A stretch of 64,000 nt of DNA from Viridibacterium curvum (GTDB lineage Bacteria; Pseudomonadota; Gammaproteobacteria; Burkholderiales; Rhodocyclaceae). Positions within the stretch are counted from its first letter, which is position 1. Each line of letters begins with the position of its first letter. Below, piece after piece: positions 34,903 to 44,108 of the stretch. The stretch covers positions 179,480-243,479 of the forward strand of contig NZ_BAABLD010000001.1 of the NCBI RefSeq assembly GCF_039544165.1, written 5' to 3'. The position numbers and the translations under genes are program-made. The notes beneath the pieces are model-generated. The model was not told the DNA's origin and made no database searches. It saw nothing but the letters and a program-made list of their open reading frames with translations.

Positions 34903-36137
34903 CAACCGATCGCCGCGCCCATCTTGAAGATCGGCAGATACATGGCGACAACCAAACCGCCAATGATGGTGCCGAGGAAGACGATGATCAGCGGCTCGAT
35001 AAGTTGTGACAGACCGGCCACCATGTCATCAACCTCGCGCTCGAAGAAGTCGGCAACCTTGCCGCACATGCCATCGAGCTGGCCGGATTCTTCGCCGATG
35101 GAGATCATCTGAACCACCATGGCCGGGAAAATTTGTACGCCCTGCATCGCGACGGTCAGGCTTGTACCGGTTGCCACCTCATTCTGGATCACCTTGGTGG
35201 CAGCGTAATAGACCTTGTTGCCGGAGGCACCAGCGACGGAATCCAGTGCTTCGACAAGCGGGACGCCCGCAGCGAACATGGTTGACAGGGTGCGAGTCCA
35301 GCGTGCAATCGTGGCCTTGCGAATGATGTCGCCAATGACGGGCACCTGCAGGATAAGGCGATCTGTCGTCGCCTGCATCGCCGTAGAGCGTTTATGGGCA
35401 TACAGGAAGCCAAAAACAATTGCCGCAATGCCCGGGAAGATGAAAATGGCATTGGCAACGAAAAAGTCCGAGATGCCCATCACCAGCAAGGTCGGAGCGG
35501 GAAGGTCGGCACCAAAGCTCGTGAACACCTTTTTGAACTCAGGAATCACGAACAGCATCATCACGCTGACCACTGCGGATGCGACCACCATCACGGCAAT
35601 GGGGTAGAACAATGCAGACTTGATCTTGCTCTTGATGGCAAGAATCTTTTCCTTGTAGATCGCCAGTCGGTCCAGCAGGTTTTCCAGTGCGCCGGACTGT
35701 TCGCCGGCTCCAACGAGGTTGCAGTACAGAGCATCGAAGTAGTTGGGGCGCTTGCGCAGCGCCTGCGACAGGCTGGTGCCGGTTTCGACGTCGTTACGGA
35801 TGTCATTCATCAGCCGCGCCATGGCGGGGTTGCCTGAACCCTTGATTGCGATGTCAAAAGACTGCAGCAAGGGCACACCGGCACGCATCATCGTGGCGAG
35901 CTGGCGCGTGAAAATGGCAATGTCCTTGTCCTTGACGCTGGACCCACGTGCGAAGGAGCGTTTCTTGACCTTGAGGACGGAGATGCCTTGGCGGCGCAGC
36001 GCAGCCTGGACAACGTTTTCGGTCGCGGCGCGCATTTCGCCGCGCACCATTTTGCCGGACTTGTCCTTGCCTTCCCAGGTAAAGAGTGCTTCCTGCGCTG
36101 GTGCTGCGCGACGACTGCGAGCGGTGGCTGTAGCCAT
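34902..36137 (-). CDS. pilC: Type IV pilus inner-membrane platform protein PilC
   Basis: A 411-residue GspF-family protein with two repeated GspF domains (about 70-200 and 275-400) and three membrane segments, such as SALFYPIAVMVVASAVVSVMMLFVIPEF and the C-terminal LIEPLIIVFLGTIIGGLVVAMYLPIF. The N-terminal region reads FTWEGKDKSGKMVRGEMRA. Motifs FTRQLATMMRAGVPLLQSFDI and WTRTLSTMFAAGVPLVEALDSVAG mark the two repeats. It couples the PilB ATPase to pilin insertion. It starts 17 bases after the pilB stop. Confidence 0.97.
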   Translation of the reverse strand: MATATARSRRAAPAQEALFTWEGKDKSGKMVRGEMRAATENVVQAALRRQGISVLKVKKRSFARGSSVKDKDIAIFTRQLATMMRAGVPLLQSFDIAIKGSGNPAMARLMNDIRNDVETGTSLSQALRKRPNYFDALYCNLVGAGEQSGALENLLDRLAIYKEKILAIKSKIKSALFYPIAVMVVASAVVSVMMLFVIPEFKKVFTSFGADLPAPTLLVMGISDFFVANAIFIFPGIAAIVFGFLYAHKRSTAMQATTDRLILQVPVIGDIIRKATIARWTRTLSTMFAAGVPLVEALDSVAGASGNKVYYAATKVIQNEVATGTSLTVAMQGVQIFPAMVVQMISIGEESGQLDGMCGKVADFFEREVDDMVAGLSQLIEPLIIVFLGTIIGGLVVAMYLPIFKMGAAIG

Positions 36138-36154
36138 GTGTGCGTCCTGTGGCG

Positions 36155-37885
36155 TTATTCGTTCGTAGTGGCGAGCACTTCAGTCAACGAAGTGACGCCT
36201 TGCTTGACCTTGAGCAGGCCGGACTGGCGCAGGTCCTTCACGCCTTCGATCTGGGCTTGCGCTGCAACATCAATGGAGTTGCCGCCAGTCATGATGATGC
36301 GCTGGATTTCATCCGACACCGGCATGACCTGATAAATGCCTACACGCCCTTTATAGCCTGATCCTTTGCAGCGGTCACAGCCGTTCGGACCGAAGGCTTG
36401 CCAGCTGCCGTCCAGATCCGCCTCGGTGTAGCCGGCTTCGATCAGCACTTCCATCGGGATATCGATGGGTTTCTTGCAATTGCACAGGCGGCGGGCCAGC
36501 CGCTGGGCGGTGATCATGATGACGCTGGAGGCGATGTTGAAGGGGGCTACACCCATGTTGCGCAGACGTTCCAGCGTGGTCGGCGCATCGTTGGTGTGAA
36601 GCGTCGACAACACAAGGTGGCCCGTCTGGGCGGCCTTGATCGAGATCTCGGCGGTTTCCAAGTCACGGATTTCGCCGACCATGATGACGTCCGGATCCTG
36701 ACGCAGGAAGGATTTGAGCGAGGCGGCAAAAGTCAGGCCCGCCTTGTCGTTCATGGTGACCTGGTTGATGCCTGGCAGGTTGATTTCGGCCGGATCCTCG
36801 GCCGTCGAGATATTGACGCCCGGTTTGTTTAGGATGTTGAGGCAGGTGTAGAGCGAGACGGTTTTGCCGGAGCCGGTCGGACCGGTAACGAGCACCATGC
36901 CGTAGGGGCGATTGACCGCATCCAGTAGCGCAGCCTTCTGTTCCGGCTCATAGCCCAGTGCATCGATGCCGAGCATGGCTGAGCTGGGGTCGAGAATACG
37001 CATCACGATCTTTTCGCCGTGCAGCGTCGGCAGGGTCGAGACGCGGAAGTCGATAGCCTTGGTCTTGGACAGCACCAGCTTCATGCGACCGTCTTGCGGA
37101 ATGCGTTTCTCGGCGATGTCCAGACGCGAGATAACCTTGATGCGCGCAGAAATCTTGTCGCGCAGGGCGAGGGGCGGTTGCACAACCTCACGCAGCACGC
37201 CGTCCGTACGGAACCGGATGCGGTAATACTTTTCGTAGGGCTCGAAGTGGATGTCCGATGCGCCTTCGTTGATGGCATCTACCAGCATTTTCTGGATGAA
37301 TCGGACGACAGGTGCATCATCCACGTCCGCGCCTGTGCTGCCAACATCTGTATTGGCATCCCCGTCGGCAATTTCGACCCCGTCGTTAAGGTCACCCATG
37401 TCGAAATCGTCACCTTTGGTGAGATCGGACAGCGTGGTGGCCGTGCTTTCTGTCAGTCGGGTCAGCAGCGGGGCGAGCTTGTCGACTTCAACGATGACCG
37501 GGTCGACCACCATGCCGGTCTGGAAGCGGATCTCGTCCAGCGCGCGCAGATTTGTCGGGTCGGCCAGCGCAACCGTGACGCGGTTGTTGCGCTTGGCGAG
37601 CGGAACGACCTGGTGTTTTGTGACGAGCTTGGGGTCGATGGCGTCGCGCGGGATTTGCGAGTCGTCGACCGCCGCCAGATCAAGAATGGGGAAACCGAAA
37701 GTTTCCGAGCTGAACACGGCGATTTCTGAAGCCTTCATGAGGCCGCGCGACACGACTTCGCCGACGAATCCGCCGGGGTTGGTGCTGGGCGCCGAACAGG
37801 CGGCGGCGTCGGCTTCCGGCATGCGACCTTGCTGGACAAGAGCCCTGGCCAGACCGCTTAGCGCTGATTGTGGGGTTGCTGCCAT
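36155..37885 (-). CDS. pilB: Type IV pilus assembly ATPase PilB
   Basis: Hexameric AAA-like ATPase that powers pilus extension. The 576 residues have an N-terminal GspE N domain (about 20-170) and the catalytic domain with Walker A GPTGSGKTVSLY (Lys near 341), the Asp box DPDVIMVGEIRDLETAEISI, the His box GHLVLSTLHTNDAP, and the zinc-binding tetracysteine CNCKKP...CDRCKGSGYKGRVGIYQ. The ATG at 37885 has little visible ribosome-binding sequence. It is first of the pilB-pilC-pilD operon. Confidence 0.97.
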   Translation of the reverse strand: MAATPQSALSGLARALVQQGRMPEADAAACSAPSTNPGGFVGEVVSRGLMKASEIAVFSSETFGFPILDLAAVDDSQIPRDAIDPKLVTKHQVVPLAKRNNRVTVALADPTNLRALDEIRFQTGMVVDPVIVEVDKLAPLLTRLTESTATTLSDLTKGDDFDMGDLNDGVEIADGDANTDVGSTGADVDDAPVVRFIQKMLVDAINEGASDIHFEPYEKYYRIRFRTDGVLREVVQPPLALRDKISARIKVISRLDIAEKRIPQDGRMKLVLSKTKAIDFRVSTLPTLHGEKIVMRILDPSSAMLGIDALGYEPEQKAALLDAVNRPYGMVLVTGPTGSGKTVSLYTCLNILNKPGVNISTAEDPAEINLPGINQVTMNDKAGLTFAASLKSFLRQDPDVIMVGEIRDLETAEISIKAAQTGHLVLSTLHTNDAPTTLERLRNMGVAPFNIASSVIMITAQRLARRLCNCKKPIDIPMEVLIEAGYTEADLDGSWQAFGPNGCDRCKGSGYKGRVGIYQVMPVSDEIQRIIMTGGNSIDVAAQAQIEGVKDLRQSGLLKVKQGVTSLTEVLATTNE

Positions 37886-37933
37886 GTGTTCAGATTCAAG
37901 ATCAATGACTTACATGTCTTTGTTGATGTTGCA

Positions 37934-37955
37934 CTTTACAGGACGACTTGTAAAG
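37934..37955. promoter_or_regulatory. Dyad in the pilB leader
   Basis: CTTTACA (37934-37940) and TGTAAAG (37949-37955) form a perfect inverted repeat with an eight-base centre, about 50 bases upstream of pilB. On the minus strand the far half contains TTTACA, a 5/6 match to the -35 consensus. It could be an operator, a promoter part, or chance. Confidence 0.35.
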
Positions 37956-38115
37956 CCTTTGCCGCTGCGGCGAGATCGGCGGTTTCCCTTGCCCTGCCTC
38001 GCTTTGCGGCAAATGAGCGGTTATCGGGGCATGCCGTTCCCGGTTTGTAGCATGTCGCTGGCTGAACCGCCGCACTCCCTGTGTTTTCGGCCCACGCACT
38101 GACAGGTTGAGTGCG

Positions 38116-38922
38116 TCAGCGCTTGAACAGCACTTCCAGGACGAAATGCGTGCCTGCGTAGGCGAGCAACAGGAACGTGAAGCCGGCCCCGGTCCAGCGT
38201 TGTGCCACGCGGCCGCGCCATCCACGCAGATGACGCCCTGCGAGCAGGACGCCGAAAACCAGCCATGACGCTGCTGTGAAACCCAGTTTGTATTTGACCG
38301 TCAGAGGACGGGTCGTCGGGAGATCGGGGAGCAGCAAACCGGACGCCAGCGTCAAGCTGAGGAAGACGAAAGCGACCGCAATCAGGCGGAACAGCAGGTT
38401 TTCTACAGTCAGCAGGGGCGGTAGCCGATCAAGGTCGCCGTCGAGCTGCGCATGATGCAGGCGCCGTTCGGTGACGGCCAGCATCACGGCATGCAGCGCG
38501 GCGAGCGCGAACAGGCTGTAGGCCAGCATGGCTACCACCAGATGCAGGCGCAGTCCCCAGCCCGGCGTTGTGATCTGTACGTCGCCGGGCAAGGCCAGCG
38601 GCAGGAGGCAGCATACGCTGGCTACAGGCAGCGCCAGCAACAGCAGGCTATCCAGGCGCGTCACGAAACTCTCGGCGAAGTACAGCACGAGAGCCAGCCA
38701 TAGCGTCAGCGACAGCGCCGGGGCGAGGCCAAAGCGCAGGGTTGCCCCATCCAGCATGTCGTAGCCGAGCACGAAGCCGTGTGTGAGCAGGCCGGCCGCC
38801 AGGAGGATGCGTGAGGCGGCTGCCGTGCTGGTGGCATCAATCCGTTTGGGCGCGCGCCATACCACAAGGGCCAGCAGTGCGTAGGCAGAGGCGGGAACCA
38901 GATGCAGTAGAATGGCGTCCAT
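38116..38922 (-). CDS. Cytochrome c assembly (CcsA/YpjD-type) membrane protein
   Basis: A 268-residue polytopic membrane protein with about eight hydrophobic segments. It fits the YpjD/HemX subgroup of the CcmF/CcsA heme-handling family: SLTLWLALVLYFAESF, then PGWGLRLHLVVAMLAYSLFALAALHAVMLA, and the C-terminal SWLVFGVLLAGRHLRGWRGRVAQRWTGAGF. It lies head to head with ffh, a conserved neighbourhood. The ATG at 38922 gives the family N-terminus MDAILLHLVPASAYALLA. A specific function is unproven. Confidence 0.85.
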   Translation of the reverse strand: MDAILLHLVPASAYALLALVVWRAPKRIDATSTAAASRILLAAGLLTHGFVLGYDMLDGATLRFGLAPALSLTLWLALVLYFAESFVTRLDSLLLLALPVASVCCLLPLALPGDVQITTPGWGLRLHLVVAMLAYSLFALAALHAVMLAVTERRLHHAQLDGDLDRLPPLLTVENLLFRLIAVAFVFLSLTLASGLLLPDLPTTRPLTVKYKLGFTAASWLVFGVLLAGRHLRGWRGRVAQRWTGAGFTFLLLAYAGTHFVLEVLFKR

Positions 38923-39001
38923 CCCGCGAGTGTAGCGCGGCACGCCTCCTGCGTGCCGGCAGCGCGATCCCGCCTGCTTGTTTCTTCGAGTCGTACATCC
39001 C

Positions 39002-40372
39002 ATGCTTGATAACCTGACCAACCGGCTCGCCAAAGTCGTCAAGACCCTGCGCGGCCAGGCCCGCCTGACGGAAGACAACATCAGCGAGATGCTGCGCGAA
39101 GTGCGCATGGCCTTGCTGGAGGCCGACGTGGCGCTACCTGTCGTCAAGGAGTTCACGACGCGGGTCCGCGAGAAGGCGGTCGGTCAGGAAGTCGTTGGGT
39201 CTCTGACGCCGGGGCAGGCGCTGGTGGGCGTTGTGCATCAGGAGCTCACTGCCATCATGGGGGGCAGCCAGTCAGCACTGAGTTTTGCGACGCAGCCACC
39301 GGCCATCATCCTCATGGCGGGTCTGCAGGGCGCGGGTAAAACGACCACAGTCGGCAAGCTCGCCAAGTTCCTGCGTGAGAAGCACAAGAAGAAAGTGCTG
39401 ACCGTATCTTGCGACGTCTATCGTCCGGCCGCCATCGCGCAGTTGCAGACGGTGACCCAGCAGGCTGGTGCCGAGTTCTTCCCTTCTGAGGCGACGCAGA
39501 AACCGCTCGATATTGCTGCCGCTGCCATTGATCATGCCAGGCGCCATTACTTCGATGTGCTGTTGGTGGACACTGCCGGCCGCTTGACTGTTGACGAGGC
39601 GATGATGGCTGAGATCAAGGCGCTGCACGCTGCGATTACGCCGATCGAGACCCTGTTCGTGGTCGACGCCATGCTGGGTCAGGATGCCGTAAACACCGCG
39701 CGGGCCTTCAACGAAGCCTTGCCGCTCACGGGCATCGTGTTGACCAAGCTCGACGGTGATTCGCGCGGTGGTGCGGCGCTGTCTGTGCGTCATGTGACGG
39801 GCAAGCCGATCAAGTTCACCGGGGTGGGCGAGAAGCTCACCGGGCTCGACGAATTCCACCCGGAGCGAATGGCCAGCCGCATTCTCGGCATGGGCGACAT
39901 CCTGTCGCTGGTCGAAGAAGCGCGCAATATGGTCGACGAGGAGAAGGCGAAGGAGTTCGCCGACAAGCTCAAGAAGGGCAAGGGCTTTGACCTCAATGAC
40001 TTCAAGGAGCAGATGAGCCAGATGCGCAAGATGGGCGGCATCTCGTCCCTGCTCGACAAGATGCCGGCGCAGTTTTCGCAAGCCGCGTCGCAGATCCAGG
40101 GCGATGCAGCAGAGAAATCCATGCGACGTGTCGAAGGCATCATCAACTCCATGACGCCGGCCGAGCGTGCCAACCCCGAACTCATCAAGGCCAGTCGCAA
40201 GCGCCGCATCGCGACTGGTGCGGGGGTTCAGGTGCAAGAGGTCAATCGCCTGCTCAATCAGTTCGAACAGATGCAGAAAATGATGAAGCAGTTTTCCAAG
40301 GGCGGCATGGGCAAACTCATGCGCGGCATGGGGGCCATGCGTGGCATGAAGGGCATGTTCCCGGGTATGTAA
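39002..40372 (+). CDS. ffh: Signal recognition particle GTPase Ffh
   Basis: SRP54-type GTPase that, with 4.5S RNA, targets nascent membrane proteins to FtsY. In 456 residues: N domain (LRGQARLTEDNISEMLREVRMALLEADVALPVV), G domain with GLQGAGKTTTVGKLAKFL (K113), SCDVYRPAAIAQL and DTAGRLTVDE, TKLDGDSRGGAALS, and the Met-rich M domain ending in GGMGKLMRGMGAMRGMKG. The ATG at 39002 gives the standard MLDNLTNRLAKVVKTL start. Confidence 0.98.
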   Translation: MLDNLTNRLAKVVKTLRGQARLTEDNISEMLREVRMALLEADVALPVVKEFTTRVREKAVGQEVVGSLTPGQALVGVVHQELTAIMGGSQSALSFATQPPAIILMAGLQGAGKTTTVGKLAKFLREKHKKKVLTVSCDVYRPAAIAQLQTVTQQAGAEFFPSEATQKPLDIAAAAIDHARRHYFDVLLVDTAGRLTVDEAMMAEIKALHAAITPIETLFVVDAMLGQDAVNTARAFNEALPLTGIVLTKLDGDSRGGAALSVRHVTGKPIKFTGVGEKLTGLDEFHPERMASRILGMGDILSLVEEARNMVDEEKAKEFADKLKKGKGFDLNDFKEQMSQMRKMGGISSLLDKMPAQFSQAASQIQGDAAEKSMRRVEGIINSMTPAERANPELIKASRKRRIATGAGVQVQEVNRLLNQFEQMQKMMKQFSKGGMGKLMRGMGAMRGMKGMFPGM

Positions 40373-40394
40373 GGCCCGCTTCTGGAGATTTTGC

Positions 40395-41654
40395 ATGACC
40401 CAGCCGATTGAGTTGATTGCCACGGCGCTCTTTGCGCTGGCCATCCTGCACACCTTCCTCACCAGTCAGTTCGAGCGCCTCGCGCATCGCGATTCGGCCC
40501 ACAGCGGGCTGTGGCATTTCTTCGGCGAAGTCGAAGTGGTGTTTGGCATATGGGCTGGTCTGCTGCTGCTGAGCATGGGGGCGTTGCAAGGTGGCGATGC
40601 CGCCGTGAATTACCTCGAAGGTCTCAACTTTACCGAGCCGATGTTCGTGTTCGCGATCATGGTGATCGCGGCTTCACGGCCCATTCTTGATCTCTGTGCG
40701 GCCGCCGTGCGCCTGTTTGCGCGCATCCTTCCCGTCCACGAGAACCTCGGCATCTTCTTTGCGCTGATGGGCTTGGTGCCGTTGCTGGGCTCGCTCATCA
40801 CCGAGCCAGCCGCCATGACGCTTGCCGCGCTCATGCTGCGGGACCGTTTCTACAAGAGTGGAATTCCGGATCGTCTGGCCTATGCCACGTTGGGTGTGCT
40901 GTTCGTCAATATCTCGATTGGCGGCACGATGACCAGTTTCGCAGCACCGCCTGTGTTGATGGTTGCCGGGGCCTGGCAATGGGATAGCAGTTTCATGTTC
41001 AATACATTTGGCTGGAAAGCCGCGCTGGCTGTCCTCGTGAACGCACTGGCACTCACCGTCTGGTTCCGCAAGGCGCTGACTCTGACCGTGCCGGTGGCTG
41101 GCGCAAGTGATGACGCGCGGCGCGTGCCATGGCTATTGACCTTGCTGCATCTGCTCATGCTTGCAGGGGTTGTGTTCTACGCGCATCACCCCGTCGTTTT
41201 CATGGCAATTTTCCTGTTGTTCCTTGGGTTGGCAGATGCCTATGCGCAGTTTCATCAGCGCATCATCCTGCGCGAGGGATTGCTGGTCGCATTCTTCCTG
41301 GCGGGCCTCGTCGTGTTGGGCGCTCTGCAGCGCTGGTGGCTGCAACCCGTGTTGTCTGACATGCCGGACGCCGCGCTGTTTTTTGGTGCGCTAGGCCTGA
41401 CTGCGGTGACCGACAACGCTGCGCTGACCTATCTCGGCTCGCTGGTCGAAGGTGTGAGCGACGGCTTCAAGTACGCGCTCGTCGCGGGTGCCGTGACGGG
41501 GGGCGGTCTGACCGTGATCGCCAATGCCCCCAATCCGGCGGCGTTCGCGATCCTCAAGGAGCACTTCCGCGACAAGACGATCAGTCCGGTCGGTCTGTTC
41601 CTGGCAGCGCTGCTGCCCACGCTCGTGGCGACGCTGGCCTTTCTGTTGCTGTGA
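40395..41654 (+). CDS. Putative Na+/H+ antiporter (PF07399-like)
   Basis: A 419-residue protein with about ten membrane segments. Segments such as LYGLWHFFGEVEV-like SGLWHFFGEVEVVFGIWAG, EPMFVFAIMVIAASRPIL, LGSLITEPAAMTLAALMLRD, NISIGGTMTSFAAPPVLMVAG and AVTDNAALTYLGSLVEG, then GGGLTVIANAPNPAA, match the putative Na+/H+ antiporter family of the ion-transporter superfamily. The ion has not been shown. It follows ffh by 22 bases and its stop overlaps the GTG of the next gene. Confidence 0.8.
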   Translation: MTQPIELIATALFALAILHTFLTSQFERLAHRDSAHSGLWHFFGEVEVVFGIWAGLLLLSMGALQGGDAAVNYLEGLNFTEPMFVFAIMVIAASRPILDLCAAAVRLFARILPVHENLGIFFALMGLVPLLGSLITEPAAMTLAALMLRDRFYKSGIPDRLAYATLGVLFVNISIGGTMTSFAAPPVLMVAGAWQWDSSFMFNTFGWKAALAVLVNALALTVWFRKALTLTVPVAGASDDARRVPWLLTLLHLLMLAGVVFYAHHPVVFMAIFLLFLGLADAYAQFHQRIILREGLLVAFFLAGLVVLGALQRWWLQPVLSDMPDAALFFGALGLTAVTDNAALTYLGSLVEGVSDGFKYALVAGAVTGGGLTVIANAPNPAAFAILKEHFRDKTISPVGLFLAALLPTLVATLAFLLL

Positions 41655-42481
41655 AGGCAGAGCTTGAGCAGGCGGCGCTGCAGGCCTTGCTGCAGACCGA
41701 TCCGGCCGAGAAATGCCGGCTGACGTGCCAACTGGAGACGGACTGGCATGCTGCCGGGCTGACGCGCACGGGTAAGCTGCCCTTAACCGGGTTGCCGATC
41801 GCCGGGCGACCCGAAAAACCCGAACTTGTGGCACCCGATGCCGTGCCACGGCGCAGCGTGCACACCCCCCATGGCCACGCGGCCTTGATTCACGCTGTGG
41901 CGCACATCGAATTCAATGCGATCAACCTGGCGCTGGATTGCGTCTTGCGCTTTTCGGCGCGCGGTGATGCTTTCGTGACCCAATGGTTGTCCGTGGCTGC
42001 GGAGGAGGCGCATCACTTCGGTCTGCTCAGCGAGCGCCTGTCCGGATTGGGCCATGCCTATGGGGACTTTCCGGCCCACAATGGCTTGTGGGAAATGGCG
42101 GTTAAGACGCACGACGATTTTCTGGCGCGCATGGCACTGGTGCCGCGCTTGCTCGAGGCGCGCGGGCTGGACGCTACGCCCCTTATCCAGGCGCGTCTGC
42201 GCGAGATCCGCGACGAGCTTACGTTGGACATCCTCGACATCATCCTGCGCGACGAGATCGGCCATGTCGCCATTGGTGACCAATGGTTCCGCGCTGAGTG
42301 CGCGGCACGCGGCCTGCAGGCTGAGGACGAGTACGCCCGCCTGGTCGAAGTCTTCGATGCGCCAGTGCCCCGTCCGCCGCTCAACGTTGCAGCGCGCTTG
42401 CAAGCGGGCTTCAGTCCGGGCGAGCTGGCGCGTTTCGAAGCCCATCACAGCAGATTGGCGCAGCGCAAAACGGCGCGCTGA
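41651..42481 (+). CDS. DUF455 ferritin-like protein
   Basis: A 276-residue protein of the DUF455 family, which belongs to the ferritin-like di-iron superfamily. The helix-bundle motifs include HAVAHIEFNAINLALD, WLSVAAEEAHHFGLLSERL and LDIILRDEIGHVAIGDQWF, providing the Glu and ExxH residues for a di-iron centre. The reaction is unknown. The start is GTG at 41651, overlapping the antiporter stop (GTGA), so the pair is translationally coupled. A terminator on the minus strand lies just past the stop. Confidence 0.88.
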   Translation: MKAELEQAALQALLQTDPAEKCRLTCQLETDWHAAGLTRTGKLPLTGLPIAGRPEKPELVAPDAVPRRSVHTPHGHAALIHAVAHIEFNAINLALDCVLRFSARGDAFVTQWLSVAAEEAHHFGLLSERLSGLGHAYGDFPAHNGLWEMAVKTHDDFLARMALVPRLLEARGLDATPLIQARLREIRDELTLDILDIILRDEIGHVAIGDQWFRAECAARGLQAEDEYARLVEVFDAPVPRPPLNVAARLQAGFSPGELARFEAHHSRLAQRKTAR

Positions 42482-42489
42482 AAAACAAA

Positions 42490-42507
42490 GAGCCGCTTGC
42501 GCGGCTC
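42490..42507 (-). terminator. Terminator of cytochrome c4 gene
   Basis: A seven-pair stem GAGCCGC/GCGGCTC (42490-42496 with 42501-42507). On the minus strand it is followed by TTTGTTTTT. It lies 26 bases after the cytochrome stop and between two convergent genes. Confidence 0.85.
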
Positions 42508-42532
42508 CCTCGAACATGCGTGAGAAGGGATC

Positions 42533-43174
42533 TCAGCGCAGGCCGGCAGCGTAGTCGGAAACCGCTTTGATTTCGGCTTCCGTCATGCGCAGGGCGATGG
42601 TGCGCATCATGCCGTTGGGGTCGTTGGCGCGTACGCTATCGCGGAAGGACTTCAGCTGTGCCTCAGTGTAGGCGGCGTGCTGACCTGACAGGCGCGGGTA
42701 TTGGGCAGGGATGCCGGCGCCAGCCGGGCCGTGACAGCCGGCACAGGCAGCGATGCCTCGCGAAGCATCACCGGCACGCCAGATTTTCTGGCCGAGCTCC
42801 AGCGACTCTTTCTTGCCGGCAGCCACTGCGGGCTTGAGCTTCTGTTGTGAGAAATAAGCGGCCAGTGCCTTGATGTCGTCCGCTGACAGCGGAGCCGCCA
42901 TGCCACCCATGACAGGGTTGGCGCGTTCGGCAGGCTTGCCATTGATGGACTTGAAGTTGTTCAGCTGCTTGATGAGGTAATCAGGGTGCTGCCCTGCGAG
43001 GCTGGGGTTCACCGGGATGACACTGTTGCCATCGGCGCCGTGGCAGGCACCGCAAGTGGTTTCAGCCGTCTGCTTGGCTTTGGCCGGGTCCAGCGGGGCC
43101 TTGGTGGTCTCAGCCAGAGAGACTTGGCTGAACAGCAAACCGGCTGCAACCAGGGTCAGGGAACGCTTGATCAT
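42533..43174 (-). CDS. Diheme cytochrome c4
   Basis: A periplasmic electron carrier of 213 residues with a signal peptide (MIKRSLTLVAAGLLFSQVSLA) and two class I cytochrome domains. Heme sites are C41-C44-H45 (CGACH) and C144-C147-H148 (CAGCH). MGGMAAPLSADDIKALAAYFS and MMRTIALRMTEAEIKAVSDYAAGLR carry the likely Met ligands. The length and two-domain layout fit cytochrome c4, usually feeding a cbb3-type oxidase. GAGGT precedes the ATG at 43174; an upstream in-frame Met is not preferred because it hides the signal peptide. Confidence 0.95.
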   Translation of the reverse strand: MIKRSLTLVAAGLLFSQVSLAETTKAPLDPAKAKQTAETTCGACHGADGNSVIPVNPSLAGQHPDYLIKQLNNFKSINGKPAERANPVMGGMAAPLSADDIKALAAYFSQQKLKPAVAAGKKESLELGQKIWRAGDASRGIAACAGCHGPAGAGIPAQYPRLSGQHAAYTEAQLKSFRDSVRANDPNGMMRTIALRMTEAEIKAVSDYAAGLR

Positions 43175-43463
43175 TTTTACCTCAGGAACTTTGGGCGGGT
43201 CGGACGCAAATCGGGTCAATTCGAATCGTTTTCTGGCGGGGTCCAGCGGGCAAACCCGTTACACCAAGCCACCCCCGAGGGGGTCAAGAGAATCTCGGGA
43301 AAGTCTGACGTTTTCCTGCCGGGAACCAGTGCTTCAAGTGAGCCTCCTGATCCTGGCCGTTCCCCCGGGGTGCCATGAAATTTCTGCGGGCCCCGGCGAT
43401 TTCTTGAGAGAATCGCGCAATTCTAACGCACTGCCGCAGATCGCGGCACCCTCCCGCTCCGCA

Positions 43464-44108
43464 ATGCCAGCAGCCTCCGTCTTCCGCCACGCCCATTTCG
43501 AGATCTCGATTGCCCGCCCCCAGGATCTGCCGCCCCCTGACGCGGCCGAGATCGCCTTTGCCGGACGTTCAAACGCCGGCAAATCGAGTGCCATCAATAC
43601 CCTCGTTGGTCACACGCGTCTGGCCTTCGTGTCGAAGACCCCTGGGCGTACCCAGCTGATCAACATCTTCCGCATGCGCGACGGGGCCGCCCTGGTCGAT
43701 TTGCCGGGTTACGGCTATGCCGAGGTGCCGGAGACTGTCCGCAAGCAGTGGGTACGCTTGCTGGAGAGTTATCTGACGAAACGGAAAAGCCTGATCGGGC
43801 TAATCCTGATCATGGATTCGCGCCACCCCCTGACGCCGCTGGACCAGCAGATGCTGGGCTGGTTTGCACCCAGTGGCCGGCCCATCCACGTGTTGCTCAC
43901 CAAGAGTGACAAGCTGACGCGTTCAGCTGGAGCCCAGGTATTGGCTGCTGTGAAGCGCCAGCTGCCCGAATGGGAGGTAATGCCGGGGCAGATCACCGTC
44001 CAGCTCTTTTCCAGCCTCAAGAAGAGCGGCATCGAAGAGGCCGAGTCGGTTGTCGCGGGATGGCTGGCGCCGCCGCAGGGCTCGTCGGAGCCTGAGGCAT
44101 TGGAATAG
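43464..44108 (+). CDS. engB: Ribosome biogenesis GTPase EngB/YsxC
   Basis: An essential-type GTPase in large-subunit assembly. The 214 residues show G1 GRSNAGKSSAINTL, G2 KTPGRTQLINIF, G3 DLPGYGYAEVPE, G4 LLTKSDKLTR and G5-region QLFSSLKKSGIEEA. The ATG at 43464 gives MPAASVFRHAHFEIS, close to relatives; the frame is open further upstream, but that stretch shows no family similarity. Confidence 0.96.
   Translation: MPAASVFRHAHFEISIARPQDLPPPDAAEIAFAGRSNAGKSSAINTLVGHTRLAFVSKTPGRTQLINIFRMRDGAALVDLPGYGYAEVPETVRKQWVRLLESYLTKRKSLIGLILIMDSRHPLTPLDQQMLGWFAPSGRPIHVLLTKSDKLTRSAGAQVLAAVKRQLPEWEVMPGQITVQLFSSLKKSGIEEAESVVAGWLAPPQGSSEPEALE

Noticed and set aside
39272..40462. A 396-residue minus-strand frame opposite ffh
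   Set aside because: Antisense shadow of ffh; His/Arg/Leu-rich without domains.
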